Below are positions 31,060-42,256 of a stretch of 64,000 nucleotides of DNA, in pieces. Location: NCBI GenBank assembly GCA_037178625.1, contig CM074134.1:992001-1056000 (forward strand). The letters are read 5' to 3'. The notes under the pieces were generated by a model, which saw only the letters and a program-made list of their open reading frames with translations, was not told the origin of the DNA and did no database searches. This DNA comes from Skeletonema tropicum. Taxonomy: Eukaryota > Bacillariophyta > Thalassiosirophyceae > Thalassiosirales > Thalassiosiraceae. The position numbers and the translations under genes are program-made. Numbering within the stretch: position 1 is the first letter of the stretch; each line of letters begins with the position of its first letter.

Positions 31060-31650
31060 CCTTTCCACGGCAGCCCTCTTTCTCTTCTCATCCACTTTTT
31101 CCCCGATTCTGTGACTACAGATCGATTTTTTCACAATTTTGTTAGAGCTTTCAGTTAGAGAGCAGCTCTCATGGCCAAAATTAATTCTCAGGAAGATGTC
31201 TAGTATGCATTTCCTGTACTACCAACCTTTCGTCGACTATATTGTCGACTCTATACATATGTTGGTCGGCCGAAATTTCCAATTCCCCGCTGAGAAATGC
31301 ATGTGAGAGTACACTAGCTTTTTGCCATGTAAAAAACTTTGGCCATCAGCCATCAAAGCTAGCACCCAGTTAGAGAGCACCTTCAAATGCATATCTCGAC
31401 GAAAATATACGCCTTCACCACCTCCCACGCACAGTATATACTCACATAATAGTCACCTAAAGGATAGTATCTCGGGGCTAGCATTTAGACCACTTCCCTG
31501 AAACTTAATTTTGGCCACCATGGCCCAAAGCTAGAGGATTTTGCTAACAAAATTGTGAAAAAATCGATCTGTAGTCACAGAATTTGGAAAAGCGGGGAAT
31601 GATCACAAAATGATCACATAGCCCGCTGGGCGTGCCCGCTGTGGAAAGGC
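31060..31650. mobile_element. Fold-back / MITE-like element
   Basis: The outer ends pair (CCTTTCCACGGCAG at left, GCTGTGGAAAGG at right). Inside, a long inverted repeat joins about 31100-31145 (GATTCTGTGACTACAGATCG...) with 31543-31590, and a further one joins GGCCAAAATTAATTCTCAGG (about 31173) with its counterpart near 31500-31520. About 590 bp, no coding capacity. No clear target duplication was seen. Confidence 0.65.
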
Positions 31651-31814
31651 CATTAAATAAACGCTTAATAGAGATATTTACGTGTTTGTGAAGTGAGGAT
31701 CCATTTTTTTTCACTCTATCATTCTTATTACTTTCTCAAGCGCAAGATACAAACTCCATCTATCTATCCAAGCACAATCCTCTGACACCAGTTTTCGAGG
31801 TTTATGACGCATGT

Positions 31815-32141
31815 ATGGTGCAGTATGGAGCATATGCTGGATTGGTTCATTACGACTGTGGTTTGTTCGACAGTCAGATTGAGATCATACTTTTGAGAAG
31901 CGCCAGAGGTGAATACCTTGAGTCCATGATAAAAAATTGTCCAAATGCAACCCAGACATCGCTCTTACCAAGTAAACGAAGTTTTAGGCCAGACCAATAT
32001 GCTCTTTATGATTCTTGTGGTTGGGGGTGCCTCTCGTGGTCTTCTTCGGGAGTACTTTGGAGTCTTTTCCTGGCTTCAACTTGCACTAAACAACGACAGT
32101 ATAATCATCTGGCAACAATGACATGTTTCTATGCTTCATAG
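31815..32141 (+). pseudogene. Duplicated helicase-tail ORF (remnant)
   Basis: 108 aa nearly matching the 13120-13437 frame (GLFDSQIEIILLRSARG..., CPNATQTSLLPSKRSFRPDQYALY). It is the C-terminal scrap of the PIF1-like remnant in the duplicated segment and overlaps the 3' end of the glycosyltransferase copy. Not expected to be a gene. Confidence 0.4.
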
Positions 32142-33657
32142 GCACATATTTATCCTTTCCACTTCCTTGGCAAAATCCCATCATATATTCCTTATAACAA
32201 TTGCCCTGGTGTACATCTACTGTCCCATCCTCCCGCAGCAACTGCACATTTGTACTAAACGCGTCATCTTCCATATGCGGTAAAACCTCTCCTGTCAATG
32301 TACTCCGTACACGAAACCATTCCTTGATGAATGAATAACATGTTACTTCTTTGTATGTCTCCATATAATTGCATTCGTTGCATCTCATAGGTGATTTGCA
32401 GTAAGTGTAATGGACCATACGAGTCTTTTCAATTGGAAAGCGTTGGCAGTTCACATCATCGCAGTTTTTTCTTCCGTCACGACAATTACTATCTCTATAA
32501 TTGAGACGTGGTAAGGATTCATTCCGTGCTTGATCAATCAATGTCCCCCGTGGGAACTTTGGTTGAAACAAGGTAGAAACACGTGCATTATCCGCGATAT
32601 TGTTGTATCGACATCGATTCAATTCGACGCTATGTTCCAGATCGACGTGGTCAAAAAAATGGCCTAGTAGACCCTGTATTGTCATGGCACCCCAAATGTG
32701 TGGTCCATACCCGCTCTTGAACCAACCGCTCGTTACGCCGTCTCGACCACCGTAGAACTCACCCGAATACACCATGTCGCGAAGTTTGATATAGTTCTTC
32801 AGGGAGGGGCGCACAACTAGAAAACCACCCTGAACACCCACATGTTCAACCTGCCCTTTATGGCGTGGATCGATCATGTTATAATCTTTGGTATAAAAGG
32901 CATCGACTACAATATTTGACAACATTTTCTCAGCTGTAGTAACATTCACACTGCCCCGCGACGGATGACCAGTGCTCCGTCGATTGAAATCAGTAGGTGC
33001 GACCACCTCCACCAATTCTTTCCGTGCTTGTTTGCCTTCATCCGTACTTGGAGGAAAATGCATGACATTGTACAACTCATCAAATGGGTTGGTCAGCAAT
33101 GTATCCAAATCCAAATGCACAGCTATTTCGTGCGGTAATTTGTACGTTGCCAATTTAATTAATTCGGAGATCCCACAACATCCACCCTTAGCAATATCAC
33201 CTCTCAAGCTCGATCCTGGTGGTTCTTTTATAAGATTGCGGAAGACCTGCTCTTCTTGTGGGATGATTTTCCATCCTGCCAAAGATAGCATTGTTCCACA
33301 TCGATCTGCTCGTAGCTTGTATTGCGTCGCATTGGAAGTTAAGACAAATGCATAGAATTCAGACGCATATCGCGATTTTGGATGTTTGGGCCATGAGTTC
33401 AACTGAATTGATCGCTTGAGAACGGCGGCGGCGTCGAAGGGGCTTAATTTCATGTTGCATTGAGTTATGGAGATTGCGTAGGCAACAGTTGTGATGGGGC
33501 CGTTTGTTGCGGCGGAAGATGTCGCTGATTTAGCCCTTCTTGAAGCGGTACGAAAAGCACGGATGAGCTCCTTGTCATCCCAATTACGGATGGTTATTGA
33601 AACGAAAGCGATGGCGATCAGAAGCCGACGATATGTTGGCTTATTCAGGGAGATCAT
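32086..33657 (-). CDS. Glycosyltransferase-like type II membrane protein (copy 2)
   Basis: 523 aa from the Met at 33657; the open frame extends upstream to 33819, but that part is not shared with copy 1. It differs from copy 1 by scattered substitutions only (for example ISLNKPT for ISLNKPI, NECNYME for CKCNYME, VLPHME for DLPHME). The signal anchor, HLDLDTLL motif and all Cys-rich blocks are kept except one Cys (CKSPMRCNECNYME). Upstream sequence differs completely between copies, so expression control probably differs. Function as for copy 1: a probable Golgi glycosyltransferase of unknown specificity. Confidence 0.7.
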   Translation of the reverse strand: MISLNKPTYRRLLIAIAFVSITIRNWDDKELIRAFRTASRRAKSATSSAATNGPITTVAYAISITQCNMKLSPFDAAAVLKRSIQLNSWPKHPKSRYASEFYAFVLTSNATQYKLRADRCGTMLSLAGWKIIPQEEQVFRNLIKEPPGSSLRGDIAKGGCCGISELIKLATYKLPHEIAVHLDLDTLLTNPFDELYNVMHFPPSTDEGKQARKELVEVVAPTDFNRRSTGHPSRGSVNVTTAEKMLSNIVVDAFYTKDYNMIDPRHKGQVEHVGVQGGFLVVRPSLKNYIKLRDMVYSGEFYGGRDGVTSGWFKSGYGPHIWGAMTIQGLLGHFFDHVDLEHSVELNRCRYNNIADNARVSTLFQPKFPRGTLIDQARNESLPRLNYRDSNCRDGRKNCDDVNCQRFPIEKTRMVHYTYCKSPMRCNECNYMETYKEVTCYSFIKEWFRVRSTLTGEVLPHMEDDAFSTNVQLLREDGTVDVHQGNCYKEYMMGFCQGSGKDKYVPMKHRNMSLLPDDYTVVV

Positions 33658-33719
33658 ATTCTTTTCATGGCATAGTGGGTTTTTGTTATCGGAGCTTTGA
33701 AGCGTGCAAATTTGTAGAG

Positions 33720-33800
33720 GTCCGTCCCGTCCGCCTACATATCCGGTATCCGGGACGGGACGGGGTCCGACGGGACGGATAATCCGGATTATCCGGCCTA
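33720..33800. repeat. GC-rich tract with a perfect 18-bp palindrome
   Basis: Repeats of GGGACGG/CCGTCCC words surround the palindrome GGATAATCCGGATTATCC (33778-33795). The tract lies just upstream of glycosyltransferase copy 2 and is absent upstream of copy 1, so it may belong to its promoter or mark a rearrangement junction. Confidence 0.6.
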
Positions 33801-34024
33801 TTCCCCGTACAAGGAGCAATAGTGTCTAACACTGTCAATAAGAGCAACAAACTACTGGCGGGAAATAATTGTCACTGTCGCGTCGTGACAGCTCACAATT
33901 TTTACACACAAATCACTAACAAAATTGTAATAGTCTAAATATGGCCATGTTGCCCGACGAAAATTCATAGATCAGTTGAAAGATAGCATCCCAAACAGTA
34001 TATGTGCAATATCTGATGCGGAAG

Positions 34025-34835
34025 TAGCGTAATGGAATTTCACCATTTTTGGAGGGGGTTGAAAATTGCAGGTTGAAATTTCAGAAATTTCAGAAATTTC
34101 AAGGGATTAAATTTCACTCTAGCTTATCCTGAGATAGTCGTAATACTTTGCACTCTGCAGTCAACACATCACTCTAAGAGAGACTGTCAGCAAGCTTCTT
34201 TCCAAGCATCTTCTTCGCATCCATGATATGACGGAGGTTTTCCTTCCCTCGAAGAAGTGCAACACCAGTTGGATCCTTCATCCTATTCCTATCCTTCACA
34301 AGAATGCTGTTCTTCAGAGGTTTGGCCCTACGCTCACAATCCATCGATCCGACAGTTCCCATAGACATTAGAGGCTTAGCAACCAATCGATAGAAGTCAG
34401 ATGATCCTGCATAACATTCAAACCACGTGATGCGACCAGAAATAGCACCAGTTGATTCCACATACTGTACCACATTTTTGATACTAAAAGACTTGTTGTT
34501 CTGTTGCAGCTGTTCCAAAGATGGAAGCGATGGAAGTGGAACGTCAAAAGAATGAAACCAGTCATTGTTTTGAGTATCAAAGTCCTCAAAATCCTTTTTA
34601 ACTCTCCTCCGCATCTCATCAGAACCATCTTCACCCATGTTCTTTGGGGTTTGGTGGTTGGTGGAATGAAGGGTCTTAGGTTATTTTTGTGCTACGTGTT
34701 GGTTCAGTACCATCCGTTCGCGCCAGAATTTTTGTGAAATTTCATTGTTGGCCAAAATTGGTGCAACTTTCACCCTGTAAATTTCACGAAAGTTGCAGTA
34801 GTGAAATTTCACCCTTTTGAAATTCCATTACGCTA
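34025..34835 (-). mobile_element. hAT-like transposon, deleted, with perfect 8-bp target duplication
   Basis: Terminal inverted repeats TAGCGTAATGGAATTTCA (34025-34042 and, reversed, 34818-34835) are identical over 18 bp. They are flanked on both sides by TGCGGAAG (34017-34024 and 34836-34843), an 8-bp target duplication as made by hAT transposases. GAAATTTC words repeat near both ends. Length 811 bp. The only coding remnant is a 154-aa ORF on the minus strand. Confidence 0.85.
34174..34638 (-). pseudogene. hAT transposase remnant with dimerisation-like end
   Basis: 154 aa. The C-terminal half (SMDCERRAKPLKNSILVKDRNRMKDPTGVALLRGKENLRHI) resembles the hAT dimerisation region, where a Ser-x-x-Glu-Arg is followed by a basic R.R..L and a hydrophobic helix ending N-L. 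The catalytic core is missing. The ORF may be an internally deleted transposase that could still dimerise. Confidence 0.5.
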
Positions 34836-35191
34836 TGCGGAAGAGACTATGATCTACTATGATTCGTCGAGATAGAGCACCTACCGACGAATTTGTGACC
34901 AATAACTGCTATTTCGAGCTAGAATGACGCATGCCTACAGCAGATCTGCATGCCTGTACTGCTGCTGCTATGCGAATATACTGCATATAACGTTGACCAG
35001 TGGTTCTATCGAAAGCTAATAGTCTGTACTATCGTATTATGGTCGACTATTTGTGTTAGGGGTCGACATGGAGGCACAGAACCTCCATGTAAGGGTGTAG
35101 AACTCGTGTTTTTTGTGTTTTGTTAGTGTTTTGTGTGGAGTTTCAGTGACAGTGACAATTTTTTCCAGTGAAAATTTTTTCCCGCCAGTAG

Positions 35192-35526
35192 CAAACAAGT
35201 CTTGTGGCCAATAGAAGTTGGCCGTGATAGCATAGAATGTGATTTCAGCTGCTCATCGCTTTCTCTCGCGAAGGACCGGCGCTACGACCTCGTAGGTGGC
35301 TGATGAAATGAAGTCCAATTTGGATGGCCACCAGCTCCACATTCAACTACCATACCATATCTAATGGCGTCGATATATATGCACAGGGAATCCCCGCCTG
35401 GGAGCTTATTTACCCTTGGCCTGGGATAGTTAGGGATTCAAAAGTGCTAGAAGTCTACTTATTGGAAATGATCTCACTACATACTTATGAACGGATATGG
35501 TGTTGTAGTTTTGATTGTTTAAATTA
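35192..35526. other. Intergenic tract, nothing recognised
   Basis: About 335 bp between the right end of the fold-back element and the 3' end of the Integrator gene. It contains a short ORF (35324-35530, 68 aa) with no features. No repeats or structure noticed. Confidence 0.5.
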
Positions 35527-38500
35527 TTAGCTAGCAAACGTTCCAACCTTAGAAAGCAACAACGTGTGAACTGTTCCAAAACCAGCAATATCTGTCTTCG
35601 ACCACTTTTGGAATTCAAGCTGATTGCAGGCTTGAAAAGATTTCACAAGTGTCACGTACTTGGGACGGAGCTGTGATATGGATTCCTCCGAACCCAACTC
35701 CATTACATGCACGTAAAACAGTTTGAGATAATCTTCTAGGACAAGAAGTAAACCCGTATCGATGCCGCACCTAAACAAGAGATCTGCCGGTAAACCCCCC
35801 AAGAAATCGAGTACTGCAGACCAAATGAACTCGTTGTAACAAAATCCCCACCTCGAAATCGATACTTTCACTAATCGATCGTCAATTTGAGCTATTACTG
35901 CGGGGGGGCGAGTTCCCACGCGACCTGCTATTGTGCAATCTTGGCCCAGACCGTCAAACACAAGCCTTTCGTGTAGCACATGCATATGTCGGATGACAAT
36001 CAGGGCATGTCCCTTGGAAAAATCAGTGGCGTGTTGCAACAAGCGCGTATGTGGCGACGTCCCAAGATTACGTAGCATCTCGAAAACTTGCCTGTCAAGG
36101 GAGCACCTCCATTGCAGACTTGTTTTCATGTGATGTTTCGCCGCATTTTTCAAATGGGTCCTAACTGTGGAGTCATTCCATTGAAATGTCGTTGGAGACA
36201 TCAGATAAAGTCGCAGTAGGACAGAATACATTGCTGGTGCGCTGAAAGAATTATTCTCAATCGACCCGATTATCATCGCGACAATACACTGCTGACGTGA
36301 TTTTGCTATGATACATGACAAGAGTAACCAATCAGGTAGATTATTCCTGTCTTCTCTGCAAGACGTTCCTGATAGTTTGTCGTTCGTCATCTCAAGGTAT
36401 TGAAACACGATTTTCATTGTCGACTCGGCATTTGCCTTTGACTGAATACAGACGAAGTTGGACACACAGTTGCCATTGGAACCAACACAATGGATGGACT
36501 CTTGTTCGGAAGAGGCAACTAGAAATCTAAGGAACAGTCTCATCGAGAGGGCATTCTTCAGGTCATTCTGTGTCAGAATCCACTTTTGGCAAGCAGCTAT
36601 TACTTCGTCGGACCAGTGTATGACACAGCCTGAAGTAAGTGATAACAGATATTGCTCGTCGATTGACTTTTCCGCTATGCTAATAAAGATGGTTTGCCAC
36701 AAATTATCGTCGCAGCAAAACTGGCTCAATTGGGGCACGAATTTCAGTACGACGCGACCTAACGAGGGGTCGTAATTTGAACTCTCATATGAATTCATCA
36801 GCGCTCGCACAAGTACAGATACATCAACTCTTTTCTCTCGCGGGATTGCATCTCTCTTGAACTGTTCCAACGATTCCTGTAGTACTTTGTATTGCCCCGC
36901 TACCACACTCGAGTTGATGAAGTCTTCAGTTAGAATGCCATCTGTCCGATATCTCTCGAGGCCTTTTGATTCACCTGCATCAATTACTGACTGTTCGTCG
37001 ATACATAAATCCGTCGCTTCTTCTTCTAAATCAACGAAGCTTCCTTCATCGAATGACGGCGGTGCAGATGGCTCCAAGATGTCTGTGATTTCATCGCAGC
37101 GCGAACTAGAATCAGACTTCTTTGAATTAGAAACAGAAACCTCCGACGCAAGCCACGTTACAAAAGCACATTTTTCAACCGCATTCAACTCGTCTTGCGC
37201 GTTATCTGCCATTGCACTTCTGAATATACGCAAGTACGAAGCAATCCGCCCATGTAATCTTTTCTTGATGGTTATTCGATTTCCCTTCTGCAGGCCCCAC
37301 TCACTCACTGCAGAAGTACATATCAAATCATTATATAGCTTTGAAGGATTGGGCGTGGATGCTCCTAGTTTGCTCAACCTTTCCAGCATAGTGACAAGTG
37401 ATGTTTTCGGCATTCCACAGCACAGAAGTAGGCGAGGGAGGAAGATATCAGGTACTGATAACGCTGCTTGCTTGGCAATTATATCTGAGTTTGATGTAGC
37501 AAGTAATACCCATTCTTCCACCGTCACGGCCCGCTTTCCGTTGCGCATAGCGGTTGATAGTACAGAATCTTTCTCGCCTGTTACTAGCTGCTTCAGGAGA
37601 GCCATAATGTTTTCCTCCTCCAACTCTTCAGTTGTTTCGCCTTTCTCCCAATTGCTCATTATAACAATAAAGGCGCTCAACAGGTCGCTTGGGAGAATGC
37701 GCTCTTGTGACTCGACTAAAATGGTCACAGTTTTCGAGTCGTTTGGTGAAACAGCTTCATTGTGAGTAATGGCATCATCGATTGCATGCTTAACTTCAGC
37801 AATACATAATCTTCTCAACTCAGGGAAACGTTCAAGTGCTTCTGCAAAAACGTGGGGGCGAATATTTATCAACTCGCAAAGTGAAGAGACAAAGTTGAAG
37901 TCATTTGTCTGCATGAATTCTCTGTACTTTGACAAAGCTAGGACATACGTGGATAGCACGTATCCCCGTTCGTATGCGCACGCTCTGGACACAGCCCGCC
38001 CGACTAAGGGAACGAAGACGGCTGAGTGCTTGTCATGAATCACTTGAGATAACCATAAAGTATCATTTTCTCCACCAAAGGCTTCTTGAAGTACCCTTCT
38101 CGCACTGACACGAACTGATCCTTTAGGGTCTGCAATATCTGACATTAACAACTCCATTGCGAGCATTGCATGGTTTTCGCCTTGTGTACCTGTTAAGCAA
38201 CCTTTCACATGGCACAGCAGCGGCTTTGTCAAGTCTAGCAGCTCTTTGTTATTTTCTCCTTCGGTACTACCGTAAGCGCGTAGCAACAAATAGCACGATG
38301 CGTTAGGTTGGAGACGATGGATGATTATTTCAGCATGAGATGAAATGATAGGTATTAACCAATCATATGCTCGTTCAATTGCACTTCGTCCTTCGCCAAT
38401 CGTTTGGAGTAAAAAGTCTGGAGTTGTCACTTGTCTGAATTTCTCTGCCAGACCAAAGTGGTTGTTGACTGATAAAATTAAGTCGATTGATCCTTTTGGT

Positions 38501-41500
38501 GGTTTTCTTTGGTGCTGCTCAGGGTCAAAAAGCATAATGTTCTTCTGCATTGACCGAAGCACCTTCTTAAGTTTCAAGTGTTCAGCATGTAAGGCAGCCG
38601 CATTTCTTTCCTCTTCCATCCTGCGAACTTTCTCCTTCTTTTCCCTCTGCCTGGCTGAGACCCGAATCCCTGCTCGCGTTGGTGATTTTGTCTTCGGTTG
38701 ATCCCTATTCTTCGGCTTTGGGGGCATGAAGAGCTTCTCTACAATGTTGGCTTCTGTCTCTCGTGTTCTTGCCTCCATTTGTTTCACTTTGTCCCGCTGA
38801 GCTTCGTTGCAATCAGCCGTTGGGAAACGGTACTTTTGCGATGTAGTCATTTTAATCAAAGCTCTCATAGTTGGGTGCAGATTCCAAAGCTCGGCGCCCA
38901 CATCTTTTGGGGAAAGACCACTCAATACAAGTGCGATGCATGAGACACGCCACCATAAACTTGTTACAGCCAAACGTGGCAGGCTGGAAACATTTAAATC
39001 AGAAGAGATTCGGTTTTCGTGTTTATCATTTTCGTCTGAGGTGTATTCATCATTTGACTCAAAATTAGCAGCGACTTTATTGCGTAGTATCGGTTTATAC
39101 TCTGCTAATTCGTACATGCTTATCACTGTGTCACTGCTAAAATCGACGACCGTTGCAGTAGAAGAAATGTTGCATCGCTCTATGAGGTTCTCAATTAGTG
39201 ATATAGCTGTGGTGGGAGTTACACAAACCGAAGTAAGCACCAATTGTATCTGAAAATAAAGGAGGCGATGATAAAAAGGAGGTGATGGTAAGTATTGGCT
39301 ACTAGCATTTGATGCAACCTGCTGAACTCATCAAAGAGAGAACTTCGAACTTACCAATTCTTCGTCGATGTCTACACCAAATTTACAGGCAAACTCAACT
39401 CGATTACAATGGTCTTGGTCTGAGTACTTGCCCAAGAAGAACTCCATATCACTTGAGGATGGATATGATATAAACATCAAGCACCGCAATACTGACATTA
39501 AATCATTGAATGAAGAACGCTGATCACTTGTGTCGCGATATGAATCTGCGTCGAGTGCGCTTCTATAATTTGCCACACCAGGTCCACTAACCACTGCACC
39601 GCGCTCAAACTGAGAATCAGCGCATTTCCTCTCCTCTTCTTGGATAATCTTTTTGTGATAAACAGAGCAAAGATCCTTCATGCACCATTTCATTATGACC
39701 TTGCGTAATTTCAACATCTTCATTCGGTAATGTGACAGCTCTTTGAAATTTACTTCTTCGTCATGATGCTGCGATGAAGATATGTTACGTGCAAGAGTTG
39801 CGCACAGAAAAATTAGCCGACTTGAGTTGAGTGCATCTGATAGTTTTGATACGGTGCCCATTTTTGTTTCGATAATTGATGTTGCAAACTGGAACCCATC
39901 AAAAGATGTACTGAGATGTTCAACAACTTTACACATATGTGCGTGAAGGTCTTTATATTGTAACGTAACTTCGTCCCTTTTCGACCCTGTTTCTATCACT
40001 TCTGACTCCAAAGCAACGATACTTGATGCTAGAGTTGCTGCTGCATCCTTTTTATCCAGTGTTATGTACACAGCTCTGAGAACGTTGAGTTTATCCTTTG
40101 CACTCTCATTGGATGAGTCCTCTTGTGAAATACAATGAGTAAAAACCTTCCTAGCAACAGATGGGAGCGTTTTCGCAATTGCAGTTATGTGTTCCACGTA
40201 AATTCCGAGCTGATTTGCCTTCAATTTCAGCTTCAGAATGTTGTCTACAATCTCCAAGTCAGATTGGCTGGGAGGATCCACCTTTTCAATATGTTTCACA
40301 ATCTCAGCAAATACTGTTCGAGCGAGACCCGCCAATGCTGGAGATTGAAGCCACCGCTCCAAGTGCCTCGATGCCAGAACCCTCACGCGAGGAATTCGTA
40401 AAAATAGAGGTAGCGTTTGCAACAGCCGTGAGTTTTGTTTGGACTTTGAGTTTAATCGCTCTTCGAAGGCGTCTGATATTGCTTCATACATTAGCTCGGC
40501 ATTAGAGCTCATGTATCGCTGTCGTACCAGCTCAGTTGAAGGTGAACTTGATGAGAACAGAGCATCAACAGGTGAATTACTTTTTGAATGCGATTGTTCT
40601 TGTACAGCTGTCATGCTGAAAGACGGTAATACTTCAGACTCCAACACCTCTTCTTCGCCACTGGACGAAGAGATGTCTACATCCATTTTCGAATCAGCTG
40701 CCAGCTTTCGTTTTTCCTTTGAGCTTGATTGTTTCGTTTGAGCAGGAACAGTTGCAGTTGGAAGGATAGCTTTACTTTTTGTGTACGACTTGCCAAGAGA
40801 TGAAAAATATATCTCGGCTTCTTCAGCCGCTGAAACCATTGCCTCATTCAAAGTATTATGACGCGATTTGATCGATTGTTCCAGATTTGCAACGATTAAA
40901 CTACAACGGTCGTCGTCTACCCAAATCCTAGGGCCAAAGCTATCTTCGGCAAAAGCTGTCATGATTTGAATTGGCCAATGATCAATGTGCTGCAAAACAG
41001 TATGCAAGCACGTAGCTGCCCAAACTGAAGTTGATTCCACTGGTAAATGGGTCGTCTGTTCGCTACTGGGGTGCATCTGTCTGTTTGGAATTGGAGATAA
41101 CATTTGCCTTTTTCGAGAATGAGTTATATCTTCAGAGGGGGCTCTTTTCCTACCTATTGTCAACTGCTGTTGTGGATTAGCCCCTTGCGATAAAGTAGGA
41201 GGAGTAAGCATCGAAACTATTGTATTGAAGAGAGCTGGATTAGATAACAGCTCTCGAATGGCAGGTATTTCAGATAATTGTAAATCATTCATCTTGTTCT
41301 CCCGATGCAATTTCGAAAGTTTTGCGTTGTCTATGGCCATGTGATAGCAAAATCCCTGAAAGCAGGAGACAGAGGGCAGAGGGCAATACAAATGAGAATG
41401 ATTGTAGTTCACAGCAGAGTAAGAGTAGCTGAAGAATAACAGAAGAGGAATCTGTATTTATCTTACCATCATGGAGAGCGTTAGCTCCCCCTTCTTCCCC

Positions 41501-41613
41501 GGAGATGAAGGCAAAGTAGCATCCGAAGCAGTGATGAGAGACACGCAATCTTTCAGAGCGGGAGGAGGGATCGACGGGCGTGCCTCAGGGAGAATGGGCG
41601 CTGCTTCATTCAT
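35527..41613 (-). CDS. INTS1: Integrator complex subunit 1
   Basis: Three exons: 41613-41467 (MNEAAPILPEARPSIPPP..., 49 codons), 41355-39355, 39249-35527. Both introns have GT...AG, are phase 0 and about 105-111 bp. The product is about 1956 aa, close to animal INTS1. In exon 2 LPLFLRIPRVRVLASRHLERWLQSPALAGLA...NILKLKLKANQLGIYVEHI is the DUF3677-type domain of INTS1. In exon 3 ELWNLHPTMRALIKMTTSQKYRFPT, a Lys/Glu helical linker, and AYDWLIPIISSHAEIIIHRLQPNASCYLLLRAYG continue the family match. INTS1 is the scaffold of the nuclear Integrator, which cleaves snRNA 3' ends and terminates paused transcription. Gene name by motif recall, not alignment. Confidence 0.75.
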
Positions 41614-41696
41614 TGCGAAGGATCGACGAATAATGCAGTAAATTTATATCATCTGTATTCTGCGTGCTACTTCTTGCTTACACTAATGCGTGATGC

Positions 41697-41723
41697 GATA
41701 AGCGATAAGCGATAAGTGATAAG
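41697..41723. promoter_or_regulatory. Four GATAAG words at 7-bp spacing
   Basis: GATAAG occurs at 41697, 41704, 41711 and 41718, about 85 bp upstream of the Integrator ATG. It could be a cluster of GATA-type binding sites or a small tandem repeat. The rest of 41614-41944 shows no gene. A C-run repeat at 41803-41866 resembles 14032-14093 (both contain TAGCCAAAATTT and CCCCCGGGG). Confidence 0.35.
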
Positions 41724-41944
41724 TAAAGTAGGGAGGATAGTGTGGCACATCATCGTCTTGATCTTCTATATACTCTAGAGAGAGAATTTACTAGATAAAG
41801 AAGTTACACCCCCCTCTCTAGATCAGACTAGCCAAAATTTTTAGACCCCCGGGGTGTTCAGTTCGCGGCAAGTCCCCTTTTTTGGTGGAGACTTTTCAAA
41901 CAACAAACAACTAGAGCCACAATGGGTATACATCAGTCGCAGTC

Positions 41945-42249
41945 ATGAACGCTGGCCCTTACTACGGCCGGCATGAGAAAATCAGACTCCTCCCTGGCTA
42001 TGTGGAAGAGATCCAAGGCCTTGCACGTTTCGACGATGACCTATCCGTCCTATGGCTAGGAAGCCTTAGGCGCTTTCACGACCTCAAGCAAGACATCAAC
42101 GACTTTGGAATCCTCCGTTGGAAGGATGAAGAAACCCCTGACAAAGGAATCTTCTTAGACTAAGTCATTACCATTTCGCCAGAAGGTATTGTCTCAACTA
42201 AGACTTGCCAAAAGCCAATGAACCTTTACCTCTACCTACTGCCATCTTC
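41945..42249 (+). pseudogene. Retroelement reverse transcriptase fragment, 5' part
   Basis: The frame reads SLRRFHDLKQDINDFGILRWKDEETPDKGIFLD, a TAA at 42161, then VITISPEGIVSTKTCQKPMNLYLYLLPSS, broken by the insertion at 42250. This resembles the RT palm/thumb segment common in diatom genomes (F...I...NFG.L.W.......FLDL.I.I......TKT.QK..NLY.Y). The TAA falls where the family has Leu. The 3' part resumes at 46627. It is a dead element of an RT lineage I can place only loosely (Penelope-like or a related diatom group). Confidence 0.55.
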
Positions 42250-42256
42250 CACGCTG

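Larger units (their letters stand above)
31718..33675 (-). repeat. Segmental duplication, copy 2 (inverted)
   Basis: Reverse-orientation copy of 11586-13546. It starts in the PIF1-helicase remnant and ends 18 bp upstream of the glycosyltransferase ATG. Small indels are visible (for example near 31750, 'GATACAAACTCC' against 'GATACTTAAAAACTCC'). The helicase remnant here is shorter than in copy 1. Confidence 0.85.
33851..35191. mobile_element. Older inverted-repeat element interrupted by a hAT insertion
   Basis: The left arm ACTACTGGCGGGAAATAATT (33851) and continuing GTCACTG... ACTAACAAAA pair with the right arm at about 35100-35191 (TTTTGTTAGT...CAGTGAC...CCCGCCAGTAG). Without the inner hAT element it would be about 530 bp. 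Non-coding. A target duplication is not clear. Confidence 0.55.

Noticed and set aside
36857..37765. 302-aa plus-strand ORF
   Set aside because: Antisense shadow of the Integrator subunit gene; Ser-rich with no domain.
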